From Catellatospora sp. TT07R-123 (GTDB lineage Bacteria; Actinomycetota; Actinomycetes; Mycobacteriales; Micromonosporaceae), in NCBI RefSeq assembly GCF_018327705.1, contig NZ_BNEM01000002.1, forward strand, positions 496,001 to 560,000: a stretch of 64,000 nt of DNA. Direction: 5' to 3'. Numbering within the stretch: the stretch's first letter is position 1; each line of letters starts with the position of its first letter. The notes under the pieces were generated by a model. That model did no database searches and had not been told where the DNA came from. It was given only the letters and a program-made list of their open reading frames with translations. Positions 53,473 through 63,344 of the stretch are shown piece by piece. The translations under genes were made by a program, and so were the position numbers.

Positions 53473-55557
53473 GTGAGCAGCGACCGCAGCCCGGAGATCA
53501 GCGACACCACCCTGACCGCGAGCGGCATCGCCCAGCTGGCCAACGTCGGCCGCGCGGCGGTGAGCAACTGGCGCCGCCGCTACGCGGACTTCCCCGCCCC
53601 CGTCGGCGGCACCGCGACCAGCCCCGTCTTCGACGCCCGCGCCGTCGAACAGTGGCTGCGCACGCAGAACAAACTGTCCACAGCCACCACCGAGCAATGG
53701 CTGTGGCGGCACATCGAGAACTACTCCCCCGCCACCCACATCGGTGACGCGCTCTGCATCGCGGGCGCGTTCCTGCTGGTCACGCCAGGTAAACCGGCAC
53801 GAGGCGGCCTGCCCACGCCGCACCAGCTCCTCTCCCGGGTCCGCACCCGCGACAGAAGCCTGGCGGAGATGCTCGAGCCGCTGCTGCCCACGGAATGGTC
53901 GCCGCAGCTCGAAGCCATCCTGCGGGGCGCGCAGCAGCTCAGCACCGAGATGGCGGCCGACCGAGCCTTCGAATACCTGCACACGCAGTACGTCACGTCC
54001 CCCAGCTCGATGTCCGGGCTGGCCGCCACCCCCGAGATCATCTGCGACCTCATGGTCGACATCCTGGGAGAGATCTCGGAGATCTTCGACTTCACCACCG
54101 GCACCGGGTCCATCCTGCACACCGCCGCAACCCGCGCCCTGACCGCCAAGACCGCCCTGCACTGCCACGGCCAGGAGATCAAGCCGCAGTACGCGATCAT
54201 CACGCTGCTACGGCTGCTGTTCGTCCACGCACGAGCCCAGGTCGCAGGTGTCGCCGCCACCAGGCCGCCGGACGTACGCATCGGCGACAGCCTTCTCCAC
54301 GACCAGTTCACCGGAATGCAGGTCCCGACCATCGCCGCCAACTTCCCCTTCGGCCTGCACGGCTGGGGCAACGAGCAGCTGGCCCTCGACCCCCGGTGGG
54401 CGTTCGGCACGCCGCCCCGCACCGAACCCGAGCTCGCCTGGGTGCAACACGCGCTCGCGCACCTGGCACCCGGCGGCCGTGCCACCGTCCTGATGCCTCC
54501 CGCCTGTGCGGTGCGGCCCGCGGGTCGGCGCATCCGCGCCGAGCTCGTCCGGCGAGGTGCGCTGGAGGCGGTCATCGCGCTGCCGGCCGGGCTGATGCCG
54601 CCGACCGGGATCGGGCTCCAGATCTGGGTGCTCGCCCGACCGTACGAGCACCAGCCGCTCAGCCATCAGCTGCTCATGGTCGACGGGGCCACCCTGCCCC
54701 GGGGCAGCACGCTGCGGGAGGTCGTCGGCCGAGCCTGGCAGGCCTACCTGGATCCGGCTTCCGGCGACGACATGCCCGGCGTCTACCGGGTCGTGCCCGC
54801 CATCGAGGTGCTGGACGACCGGATCGACCTCACACCGAGACGGCACCTGCCGCAGCAGATCGATCCGGCGGACAGCATCGAACGGACCATGTCGGCCATG
54901 CGGGAGTTCGAGCGGCTGCTCGATGCCGTACGGGCCGAGCTTCCGGCGGTGCGGCCGGCCGATCCTGGGCAGGCAGCGCCGTCACAGGTGTCGCTCGCGG
55001 ACCTGATCCGCTCCGGGAGCCTCGAGATCCACCGGTCGATCGCACGCACGCTGGCGGATGCGCCCAGCGTCTTGCTGCTCACCACATCTGATGTGCTGAC
55101 CGGACGTCCGCCGAGCGCCACCAGCGAGCAGTCCGACAGCACGGCGCTGGCCCGGGTGCAGGCTGGGGACATCCTGGTGCCGGTGCATGCCCGGGAGGTC
55201 GCCGCGACTGTCGCGACGGCGGAGCAGGTGGGTGCCGCGCTCGACCCTGGCGTCCAGGCGGTGCGGGTCAATCCCGACCTGCTCGATCCGTGGTTCGTGG
55301 CCGGGATGCTGTCCAAGAGCGACAATGTGCGTATGGCCGGGCGTACGTCGAGCAGCAGCACCGGTGTGATCCGGATTGATCTACGCAGGCTGACGATCCC
55401 TGTCATGCCCCTTGAGCAGCAGCAGCATCGGGGCGCCGTGTTTCAGCGGGTGGCAGCCTTCCGCACGGCCATGCTCCGAGCCGGGGAGGCCGGCGATGCA
55501 CTCGCCCGAGGTCTGAGCGATGGGCTGGCCTCCGGCCAACTGACGGGAACACCTTAA
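53473..55557 (+). CDS. N6-adenine DNA methyltransferase with N-terminal HTH and C-terminal specificity-like region
   Basis: 694 aa from a GTG at 53473. Residues about 15-65 form a MerR/XRE-like helix-turn-helix (IAQLANVGRAAVSNWRRRY). The methylase core (about 170-450) has SAM motif I FDFTTGTGS and motif IV NFPFG, where the usual NPPF has Phe for the first Pro. Residues about 460-690 resemble an HsdS-type target-recognition half (RLTIPVMPLEQQ). No restriction subunit is adjacent. It lies between the kinase cluster and array 2, as part of a defence-rich stretch. Confidence 0.82.
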   Translation: MSSDRSPEISDTTLTASGIAQLANVGRAAVSNWRRRYADFPAPVGGTATSPVFDARAVEQWLRTQNKLSTATTEQWLWRHIENYSPATHIGDALCIAGAFLLVTPGKPARGGLPTPHQLLSRVRTRDRSLAEMLEPLLPTEWSPQLEAILRGAQQLSTEMAADRAFEYLHTQYVTSPSSMSGLAATPEIICDLMVDILGEISEIFDFTTGTGSILHTAATRALTAKTALHCHGQEIKPQYAIITLLRLLFVHARAQVAGVAATRPPDVRIGDSLLHDQFTGMQVPTIAANFPFGLHGWGNEQLALDPRWAFGTPPRTEPELAWVQHALAHLAPGGRATVLMPPACAVRPAGRRIRAELVRRGALEAVIALPAGLMPPTGIGLQIWVLARPYEHQPLSHQLLMVDGATLPRGSTLREVVGRAWQAYLDPASGDDMPGVYRVVPAIEVLDDRIDLTPRRHLPQQIDPADSIERTMSAMREFERLLDAVRAELPAVRPADPGQAAPSQVSLADLIRSGSLEIHRSIARTLADAPSVLLLTTSDVLTGRPPSATSEQSDSTALARVQAGDILVPVHAREVAATVATAEQVGAALDPGVQAVRVNPDLLDPWFVAGMLSKSDNVRMAGRTSSSSTGVIRIDLRRLTIPVMPLEQQQHRGAVFQRVAAFRTAMLRAGEAGDALARGLSDGLASGQLTGTP

Positions 55558-55587
55558 GAGAGCCATTGATAGACTCTGCCACAGAAC

Positions 55588-55637
55588 AAGTGAAGAAAAT
55601 CGAACACAATGATCTTCAACGCCGCAGGTGAACAAGC
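55588..55637 (+). promoter_or_regulatory. Leader of CRISPR array 2
   Basis: Fifty AT-rich bases directly before the first repeat, starting AAGTGAAGAAAATCG and ending CAGGTGAACAAGC. It aligns without gaps to the leader of array 1. It begins 30 bp after the methyltransferase stop, so upstream sequence inside that gap may add promoter elements. Confidence 0.75.
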
Positions 55638-58600
55638 CTGCTCCCCGCGCACGCGGGGGTGATCCCGGCCTGCAGACGCCGCTGGGTCACCTGTTCAGCT
55701 GCTCCCCGCGCACGCGGGGGTGATCCGTTCTCCACCTGATTCGGTTCCACCGGACCGCCCTGCTCCCCGCGCACGCGGGGGTGATCCCATCGTCTAAGAG
55801 GTGACTCCGCATGTCGTATGCTGCTCCCCGCGCACGCGGGGGTGATCCTCCTCACATCCCCTTAGAGGAAAGGTAAAGCTACTGCTCCCCGCGCACGCGG
55901 GGGTGATCCGTCGGATGCGTGCAACATCGTCGTTCTCCTCTCCTGCTCCCCGCGCACGCGGGGGTGATCCGTCGGTAAGAACGAGCGCTGGCTTCGCGAG
56001 GCGCTGCTCCCCGCGCACGCGGGGGTGATCCGCCGGGCGCGGTGCTGGAGCTGAGACTGTCCGACTGCTCCCCGCGCACGCGGGGGTGATCCGCGGGGGC
56101 GGCTCAGAAGGCAGTGGAGAAGCTGCTGCTCCCCGCGCACGCGGGGGTGATCCGTTTAGATGCCCGTTACGGATCTTGAGGCCTCGCTGCTCCCCGCGCA
56201 CGCGGGGGTGATCCCTAAATCTATCGATACGTTCTGATCATGGTCTGCTGCTCCCCGCGCACGCGGGGGTGATCCCGCCGCAGAACGCCACCATCCGCCA
56301 GAAGCGCTGCTCCCCGCGCACGCGGGGGTGATCCCCATCCGGAGACTCCGGACATACGTCCGTTGGTCTGCTCCCCGCGCACGCGGGGGTGATCCGGAGG
56401 TGCTGCCCGCGTGGGAGCACGTCCAGGCCTGCTCCCCGCGCACGCGGGGGTGATCCCCACTGCTCGTTGCCGTCGAAGTCGCTGTGCCCCTGCTCCCCGC
56501 GCACGCGGGGGTGATCCGAAACCTGCGGCCGCCCCGGCACCAATGGACCGCTGCTCCCCGCGCACGCGGGGGTGATCCCGGGGGCAGGGGTAGGTAAGGG
56601 CATAGGTAGCCCTGCTCCCCGCGCACGCGGGGGTGATCCCACGTAACCGTGCCGGGAGCAGCGCTCGTAGGCCTGCTCCCCGCGCACGCGGGGGTGATCC
56701 CCGACCCGGAAGATCACCGACTTCGAGGTCGACCTGCTCCCCGCGCACGCGGGGGTGATCCTGCTTCTTCAGTACCGTGTCCGGCTCCGGGAAGCTGCTC
56801 CCCGCGCACGCGGGGGTGATCCGCCGCGTGAGTGTCGGCACTGTGGGCACCCCGTCTGCTCCCCGCGCACGCGGGGGTGATCCCCTCGCCCGTGAGCGTG
56901 GCCTCGAACCGCTCCACTGCTCCCCGCGCACGCGGGGGTGATCCCACCGACCAGACCATCACCCTCCAGACGGTGTCCTGCTCCCCGCGCACGCGGGGGT
57001 GATCCGGTCGTCCGGGCCTTGGGAGACAAGGACTTGTGCTGCTCCCCGCGCACGCGGGGGTGATCCCGGCCAGGCCCTCGGCGACCATCGCCTTGGCGTC
57101 TGCTCCCCGCGCACGCGGGGGTGATCCGCTCACCGCGTACGACAACGGGTACAACAGCGACTGCTCCCCGCGCACGCGGGGGTGATCCGAGGTAGGCGGA
57201 CTCGCACAGTGCTACTCCTGTCTGCTCCCCGCGCACGCGGGGGTGATCCCGCGTAGGCCCGCCAACGCAGCGGCGCAGGGACCTGCTCCCCGCGCACGCG
57301 GGGGTGATCCCGGCTCGGCTACGGCGCCATGGACGACCGGGTGCTGCTCCCCGCGCACGCGGGGGTGATCCCCCATCCCCGCCCCCACATCGCCCGCCGA
57401 GGACCTGCTCCCCGCGCACGCGGGGGTGATCCGATGATCGCCATCCACCGGGCGCAGGAACGTCGCTGCTCCCCGCGCACGCGGGGGTGATCCGTGGATA
57501 CCGTCGCGGCCCGGCGACTGCCACCACTGCTCCCCGCGCACGCGGGGGTGATCCGGCGAAAGCCCAGGCGGCCAGGCCCGGGCTCTCCTGCTCCCCGCGC
57601 ACGCGGGGGTGATCCGCAGGCCGCCCACAAGCGCGTACTCCGCAGCCACTGCTCCCCGCGCACGCGAGGGTGATCCCTTCGGGAGCGTCAGTCCATCCAC
57701 TGTCATACGCTGCTCCCCGCGCACGCGGGGGTGATCCGGCGTTGCCGCCTTCCTTCACGACTGCCGGAGTCTGCTCCCCGCGCACGCGGGGGTGATCCCC
57801 AGGATTATGTGCGTATCGATGTCGTGGACGGCTGCTCCCCGCGCACGCGGGGGTGATCCCGAGATCCGCGCCTATCGGGACGCGATTGGAGACTGCTCCC
57901 CGCGCACGCGGGGGTGATCCCTTCCTTGAGATGGTCGACATCAACGGGCTCTCCTGCTCCCCGCGCACGCGGGGGTGATCCCTGTCTAATGTGGGAAGTC
58001 GGCACAGGTCAGTACTGCTCCCCGCGCACGCGGGGGTGATCCCGAGATGGTGAATCGCAAGGCGCAGCTGAAGCGCTGCTCCCCGCGCACGCGGGGGTGA
58101 TCCCGTCGACACTGTGCTGTACACCCCTGAACTCCACTGCTCCCCGCGCACGCGGGGGTCATCCGGGGTGCTGACCTGCGGAAATACAAGATGATCACTG
58201 CTCCCCGCGCACGCGGGGGTGATCCCGATCCGAATGACCTTAAGACATTGACATCCCTCTGCTCCCCGCGCACGCGGGGGTGATCCCCCGAACCGGCCCT
58301 TCGTCCTGGGCGTGGTCGGCTGCTCCCCGCGCACGCGGGGGTGATCCCACCGCGGCGAAGTCGTCGACGGCCCTGGCCGACTGCTCCCCGCGCACGCGGG
58401 GGTGATCCGGACGACCATGGCGGACGTCGCACCGATACGGACTGCTCCCCGCGCACGCGGGGGTGATCCCGCGTTCGTCGACGCGATGGACGCCAAGCAC
58501 AACTGCTCCCCGCGCACGCGGGGGTGATCCCGAGGGAACACGTTTCCTTAGGCATCGATCACCCTGCTCCCCGCGCACGCGGGGGTGATCCCCGGGACGC

Positions 58601-59994
58601 CCTGGGCCGCCGCGTCCACCATGACTGCTCCCCGCGCACGCGGGGGTGATCCGCTGTCCCGTTCGACGTCGGGGTACCGGGCCGCCTGCTCCCCGCGCAC
58701 GCGGGGGTGATCCGTTGACCTTGTCGCCGACCGTAAACCCATGACCCTGCTCCCCGCGCACGCGGGGGTGATCCCGCCGTTTTCAAGCCCCTTACGGATG
58801 CTTGGGTCTGCTCCCCGCGCACCCGGGGGTGATCCCGCGGGCGGGGCCTTCCCGAAGCTGGAGGAGCTCTGCTCCCCGCGCACGCGGGGGTGATCCGCCC
58901 GCCGCCCGGCTAACTGGGGCGTCAGCGTGCTGCTCCCCGCGCACGCGGGGGTGATCCTCCATAGCGTCCCGGAATACGGTCGCTTGCTTCCTGCTCCCCG
59001 CGCACGCGGGGGTGATCCCTGACGTGGCCAAGTCGTGCGGCATCTGCCGCGCTGCTCCCCGCGCACGCGGGGGTGATCCCTGACGTGGCCAAGTCGTGCG
59101 GCATCTGCCGCGCTGCTCCCCGCGCACGCGGGGGTGATCCCTCGCCGACCTCACCACCATCCCGCAGCCTGTCCTGCTCCCCGCGCACGCGGGGGTGATC
59201 CAGGCGGTCCGGTCCCTCATGATCTGGCTGTCCTGCTCCCCGCGCACGCGGGGGTGATCCGCAGTGGGTGAAGGGCTGCGGCATCGCCCACATCTGCTCC
59301 CCGCGCACGCGGGGGTGATCCGGACGAGGACTCGGCGCAGGCCGCCCTGTCCGACTGCTCCCCGCGCACGCGGGGGTGATCCGTCGCTGTGCAGCAACGA
59401 GGACCCCGAGCTGTGCTGCTCCCCGCGCACGCGGGGGTGATCCGGCGTACCTTCGCCATCTGGAGCCGGTCATCCGCTGCTCCCCGCGCTCGCGGGGGTG
59501 ATCCCTAAAGGGCGGCCGTCTTCCCCGCGCGGGTCGTCTGCTCCCCGCGCACGCGGGGGTGATCCCGCCCAGGAGTTCTCGTTCACTGAGACCGAGGCCT
59601 GCTCCCCGCGCACGCGGGGGTGATTCAGTGGGGAACCGGATTCACCTCCGGTCTGATCGCTGCTCCCCGCGCACGCGGGGGTGATCCGACGTTCTGTCAG
59701 ACGATGGTCGCCATGCTCGACCGCTCCCCGCGCACGCGGGGGTGATCCTGAATCGGGTACGGGCATCGCTCACTCGACGAGCTGCTCCCCGCGCATGCGG
59801 GGGTGATCCCGCGCCCATCTCGGGGAACGCGTATGGCATCCACTGCTCCCCGCGCACGCGGAGGATATCCCGCCAGCAGCAGGCAGATCACGATCGCGCC
59901 CAGCTGCTCCCCGCACACGGGCGGGGGTGATCCCGGCGCCACTCAGACCTACAGCAAGCAGGGCGGCTGCTCCCCGCGCACGCGGGGGTGATCC
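55638..59994 (+). CRISPR. CRISPR array 2, type I-E, 72 repeats
   Basis: 72 repeats of 28 bp at a 61-bp period. In crRNA (plus) sense the repeat is CTGCT, stem CCCCGC, tetraloop GCAC, stem GCGGGG, tail GTGATCC. Repeats are nearly uniform from the leader (left) side, with isolated changes (57661 region, 58141 region, 58811 region, 59487 region). Decay rises near the right end (59640, 59843-59930), so the array is transcribed rightward and its oldest spacers are on the right. No cas genes follow it; it must rely on the operon at 39.6-48.7 kb. Confidence 0.97.
59019..59112 (+). repeat. Duplicated spacer in array 2
   Basis: The spacers at 59019-59051 and 59080-59112 are identical over 33 bases and flank one repeat. 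This looks like an internal repeat-spacer unit duplication by recombination rather than two acquisitions. Confidence 0.95.
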
Positions 59995-60327
59995 AACTTA
60001 GATCACGTGGAGAAACGCACCAAGTCGATGACGGGGTGCAGGCCACTCAACGGTCCTTCAACGCCGGTTCCTTCATCTATCCGACCACGGCCGCGGCATG
60101 GAAGACGATCCCCTCGTAGGAGGTGGTCGCCGATCAGGACGAGGCGATCCCTCCCGCGTGCGCGCTGGATATACACGTCGGCTCCCGATCCAGGGCGCGG
60201 TAGCCCGTAGGCCACGGTCCGGTCGTCGCGCCACCCGCCCGGGCGGCCTCCGGTCCACCGTGGACCGATCTATGCTGTTGACCACCGGACCGCAGCAGGC
60301 GGCCGCGTAGCAGCCGCGGAGGAGCCC
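59995..60327. other. Gap between array 2 and MFS gene
   Basis: 333 bp. A leftward 70-codon frame (60003-60215, GTG start) begins VAYGLPRPGSGADVYIQRARG. It is coding-like at first and then loses pattern, possibly a truncated gene, but this is not strong enough for a CDS call. The MFS promoter should be in 60220-60315. Confidence 0.3.
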
Positions 60328-61914
60328 TTGACCGAGCTGGCGAGGGCGGGCGGACCGAGCATGGACACCGGACGTCTGCGGGCGGACCTGGTCCGGCTCG
60401 TCGCCGCCGAGGCCGTCTCCAACATCGGCACCCGGATGACCTTCTTCGCGGTGCCGTGGCTGGTGCTGGTGACCACCGGCGACCCGGTGAAGGTCGGCCT
60501 GGTCGCCGGGGCGGAGACGCTGACGTACGTGGTCAGCGGGGTGCTCGCCGCGCCTCTCCAGGACCGGATCGGGGCCCGGCGCACCTCACTGTGGTCCGAC
60601 GCGGGCAGTGTCGTGGCGATGGCCGGCGTGGCGGTGGCCGGCCGGTACGGGTTCGGCCTGCTCCTGGCACTGGTCGCGATCTTGGGCGTGCTGCGCGCGC
60701 AGGGCGACCGCGCCAAGGTGACCCTGATCGTGCCACTGATGGGTGGCGCCGGCGGCGACTACGCCCGGGTGGCCGCCACCCGGGAGGGCGTGCTGCGCAC
60801 CTCGACGCTGGCGGGCTCGTCGCTGGCCGGCATCGCCGTGGTGGTGTTCGGCCCGATCGGCGGTATCTGGATCGACGCAGCCACCTACGCGGTGGCGGTC
60901 GCGCTGACGATCGCGACCCGGCCGCCCGCCCCGGAGTCGGCCGCCACGGCCCCGGTGACGCCGTACTTCACCGCGCTGCGGGAGGGTTTCGGCTGGTTCC
61001 GCCGCAACCGGCTGCTGCGCGCCGTCACCGGGATGCTGTTCTTCACCAACCTGTTCAACCAGGCCAGCGCCGTGGTGTTCGTGCCGCTGTGGGTGTACGC
61101 CAACATGGACGACCCCGCCGCGCTCGGCGCGGTCGCCACCGCGTACGCGGTCGGGCTGATCGCCGGGAACGCGCTGGTGGCGTGGCTGGCGCCGATCCTG
61201 CCGCGCTACCCGACGCTGGTGGCCGGGTATTTCATCGGCGGCGCGCCGCGGTTCGTGGTGCTCGCGCTCACCGACGACCTGCTCCTGATCGTCGTGGTGA
61301 CGCTGATCGGTGGGATCGCCATGTCGTCGCTCAACCCGACCGTCAGCGCGATGATCTACCAGCGCACCCCGAAGGAGATGCTGTCCCGGATGGGCGGCAT
61401 CATCACCGCCGTCGCGTTCGGCGGCGCGCCGCTGGGCGGGCTGCTGGCCGGCTACCTGGTGCAGTACCTCGGCCTGACCAACGCCATCCTGGTCGCCACC
61501 GCGATGTACTTCACCGTCACCCTGACCCCGGTCATCGGCCACCGGCTGTGGCGCGAGCTGAACGACACCGCGCCACCCCGGCCGCGGCCCGGCGACGGCA
61601 GGCCGCTGCCGCTGTTGTACGGCCTGGCCGGGGCGGCCACCGGGCCGCGGGTGAGCCTGCGCTACGCCGATGGCTTGTGGACCCTGCAGGCCCGCCGGGG
61701 GCTGCGCAGCCTGGCGAGGCGGCAGCGGGTGGTGCCCAAGACGGCTGTCGGCGCGCTGTCGCGGCTCGACGTTCCGGCGCTGCGGACGGCGCTGCACGAG
61801 ACGATCCAGCACGACCGCGCGCTGGCCGAGCGCCAGACCCGGCAGGTGCGCGGCCAGGTCGCGCACCTGGACCGCGTACTGGCCGACGTGACCCGCGCCC
61901 TGGATCGCGGCTAG
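60328..61914 (+). CDS. MFS exporter
   Basis: 528 aa from a TTG at 60328, chosen because GGAGG lies 6 bases upstream; an ATG at 60361 has no such site. Twelve membrane segments span about 20-405 (EAVSNIGTRMTFFAVPWLVLVTTG is TM1). The extra 120-residue cytoplasmic tail is basic (LRSLARRQRVVPKT). MFS proteins of this kind are common exporters next to NRPS/PKS genes, so it probably exports the cluster product or gives self-resistance. Confidence 0.8.
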   Translation: MTELARAGGPSMDTGRLRADLVRLVAAEAVSNIGTRMTFFAVPWLVLVTTGDPVKVGLVAGAETLTYVVSGVLAAPLQDRIGARRTSLWSDAGSVVAMAGVAVAGRYGFGLLLALVAILGVLRAQGDRAKVTLIVPLMGGAGGDYARVAATREGVLRTSTLAGSSLAGIAVVVFGPIGGIWIDAATYAVAVALTIATRPPAPESAATAPVTPYFTALREGFGWFRRNRLLRAVTGMLFFTNLFNQASAVVFVPLWVYANMDDPAALGAVATAYAVGLIAGNALVAWLAPILPRYPTLVAGYFIGGAPRFVVLALTDDLLLIVVVTLIGGIAMSSLNPTVSAMIYQRTPKEMLSRMGGIITAVAFGGAPLGGLLAGYLVQYLGLTNAILVATAMYFTVTLTPVIGHRLWRELNDTAPPRPRPGDGRPLPLLYGLAGAATGPRVSLRYADGLWTLQARRGLRSLARRQRVVPKTAVGALSRLDVPALRTALHETIQHDRALAERQTRQVRGQVAHLDRVLADVTRALDRG

Positions 61915-61966
61915 GAAACCGACGAACGACTGGACACCGTCCGGAAGCGACACCAAGATAACCGCC

Positions 61967-63340
61967 ATGACCGATGTGACATGGGATTCGCCCGTCAGCG
62001 CCAGGCCGTCACATCTGGTCGAGCTGCCGCTGACGCCGCTGCAGGCCCGCTGGTGGACGCTGTGCACGGCCTACCCCGGCGGCATGTCGCCGCTGGTGGA
62101 CCTGGTGCACCGGCTGCGCGGGCCGCTGGACGCCGACGCCTGGGGGCACGCGGTCGACGCGGTGGTGAACCGGCACGAGATCCTGCGGACGTTGTTCGTC
62201 GCGAAGCCCGACGGGCCGGTCCAGGTCGTCGGCCCGCCCACCGGCATCGTGATGGAGCTGCTGGACCTGCGCGACCTCCCGGAGGGCGAGCGCGAGCCGC
62301 GGGCCCGGGAGCTGCTCGACGAGCGTCGGCGCCTGGCGCTGGACCTGCAGACCGGCCCGCTGGTGCACACCTCGCTGCTGCGGCTCGCCGACGACGACCA
62401 TGTGTGGCGGATGACGGTCCACCACATCCTCGCCGACGGGGCGTCGCTGGCCGTGATCGACCGCGAGCTGGCCGCGCTCTACCCGGCCCTGGCCGCCGGT
62501 ACGCAGCCTGAGCTGCCCGAGTTGTCGGTGCAGTACGGCGACTTCGCGGTGTGGCAGGCGGGCGCGGACACCGAGAAGGAGGACGAGGACCGGGAGTACT
62601 GGCGCGGGCAGCTGGCGGGGCTGGTGCCGCTGGAGCTGGTCGAGGCGCTGCCGCGGCCCGCGGCGAAGGGCGCGCCCGCGGCGGAGGTGCTGCGCGTCCT
62701 CGATGTTGATCTGACCGGGCGGGTCGAGGAGCTGGCCCGGTCGTCGCGCGGCACCCGGTTCATGGTGCTGTTGGCGGCGCTGTACGTGCTGCTGGCGCGG
62801 TCGAGTGGCCAGGACGGGTTCGCGATCGGTATCCCGGTGGCCGGGATCGGGCGTACGCGCCCCGAGCTGGCGCGGCTGGTGGGGCTGTTCAACAACGCGT
62901 TGGCGCTGCGCTGCGACCTGTCTGGCGACCCGACGTTCGCCGAGATCCTGGCGGGCGCCCGGGAGGCGGTGCTCGACGCGCTGGACCACCAGGATCTGCC
63001 GTGGGGGCAGGTGGTGGCGATGCTGGATGAGCCGCACCATCCCGGCCGGGCCCAGGGTTTCCAGGCCATGTTCCTGCACGACGAGGTCGTGGTCGCCAGC
63101 CGGCTGGCCCTGCCGGGCCTGCGGGTGGAGGACTTCCCGCTGGGCATCCCGAAGGTGCTGCACGACCTGATGGTGTACGCCGGCCCCGGCCCGCAGGGCT
63201 TGTCGGTGAAGTTCGTCTACGACACCGGCCTGCTGATGCCGCAGACTGTGGCCGGGCTCGCCGACGGGTACGAGCAGCTGCTGCGTACTGTCGTCGATGA
63301 GCCCGGCATCAGGTTGTCGGAGCTGGTCAAGCGGTTCTGA
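61967..63340 (+). CDS. Free-standing NRPS condensation domain
   Basis: 457 aa, a single C domain with no adenylation or carrier domain. The active-site motif is HHILADGAS (HHxxxDG) at about 147. N-terminal LPLTPLQARWW and the bridging region DFAVWQ are typical, as is the later PVAGIGRTRPELARLVGLFNN. It follows the MFS gene by 52 bp. It probably acts in trans with the synthase encoded on the opposite strand, making an amide or ester bond. Confidence 0.88.
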   Translation: MTDVTWDSPVSARPSHLVELPLTPLQARWWTLCTAYPGGMSPLVDLVHRLRGPLDADAWGHAVDAVVNRHEILRTLFVAKPDGPVQVVGPPTGIVMELLDLRDLPEGEREPRARELLDERRRLALDLQTGPLVHTSLLRLADDDHVWRMTVHHILADGASLAVIDRELAALYPALAAGTQPELPELSVQYGDFAVWQAGADTEKEDEDREYWRGQLAGLVPLELVEALPRPAAKGAPAAEVLRVLDVDLTGRVEELARSSRGTRFMVLLAALYVLLARSSGQDGFAIGIPVAGIGRTRPELARLVGLFNNALALRCDLSGDPTFAEILAGAREAVLDALDHQDLPWGQVVAMLDEPHHPGRAQGFQAMFLHDEVVVASRLALPGLRVEDFPLGIPKVLHDLMVYAGPGPQGLSVKFVYDTGLLMPQTVAGLADGYEQLLRTVVDEPGIRLSELVKRF

Positions 63341-63344
63341 GCCG

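Noticed and set aside
51073-55557. Complete Pgl/BREX or DISARM system
   Set aside because: A kinase and a methylase are present, but PglZ, PglY/BrxC and DISARM helicase/DUF1998 proteins are missing, and the kinase lacks PglW length.
56769-58541. 590-codon leftward frame with GITPACAGSS / DHPRVRGEQ repeats
   Set aside because: Same artefact, from array 2. It is antisense to the crRNA direction.
60003-60215. 70-codon leftward gene next to array 2
   Set aside because: The first 25 codons look coding, but the pattern is lost afterwards and no ribosome site or homology is evident. It may be a truncated gene, so it is mentioned only in the gap entry.
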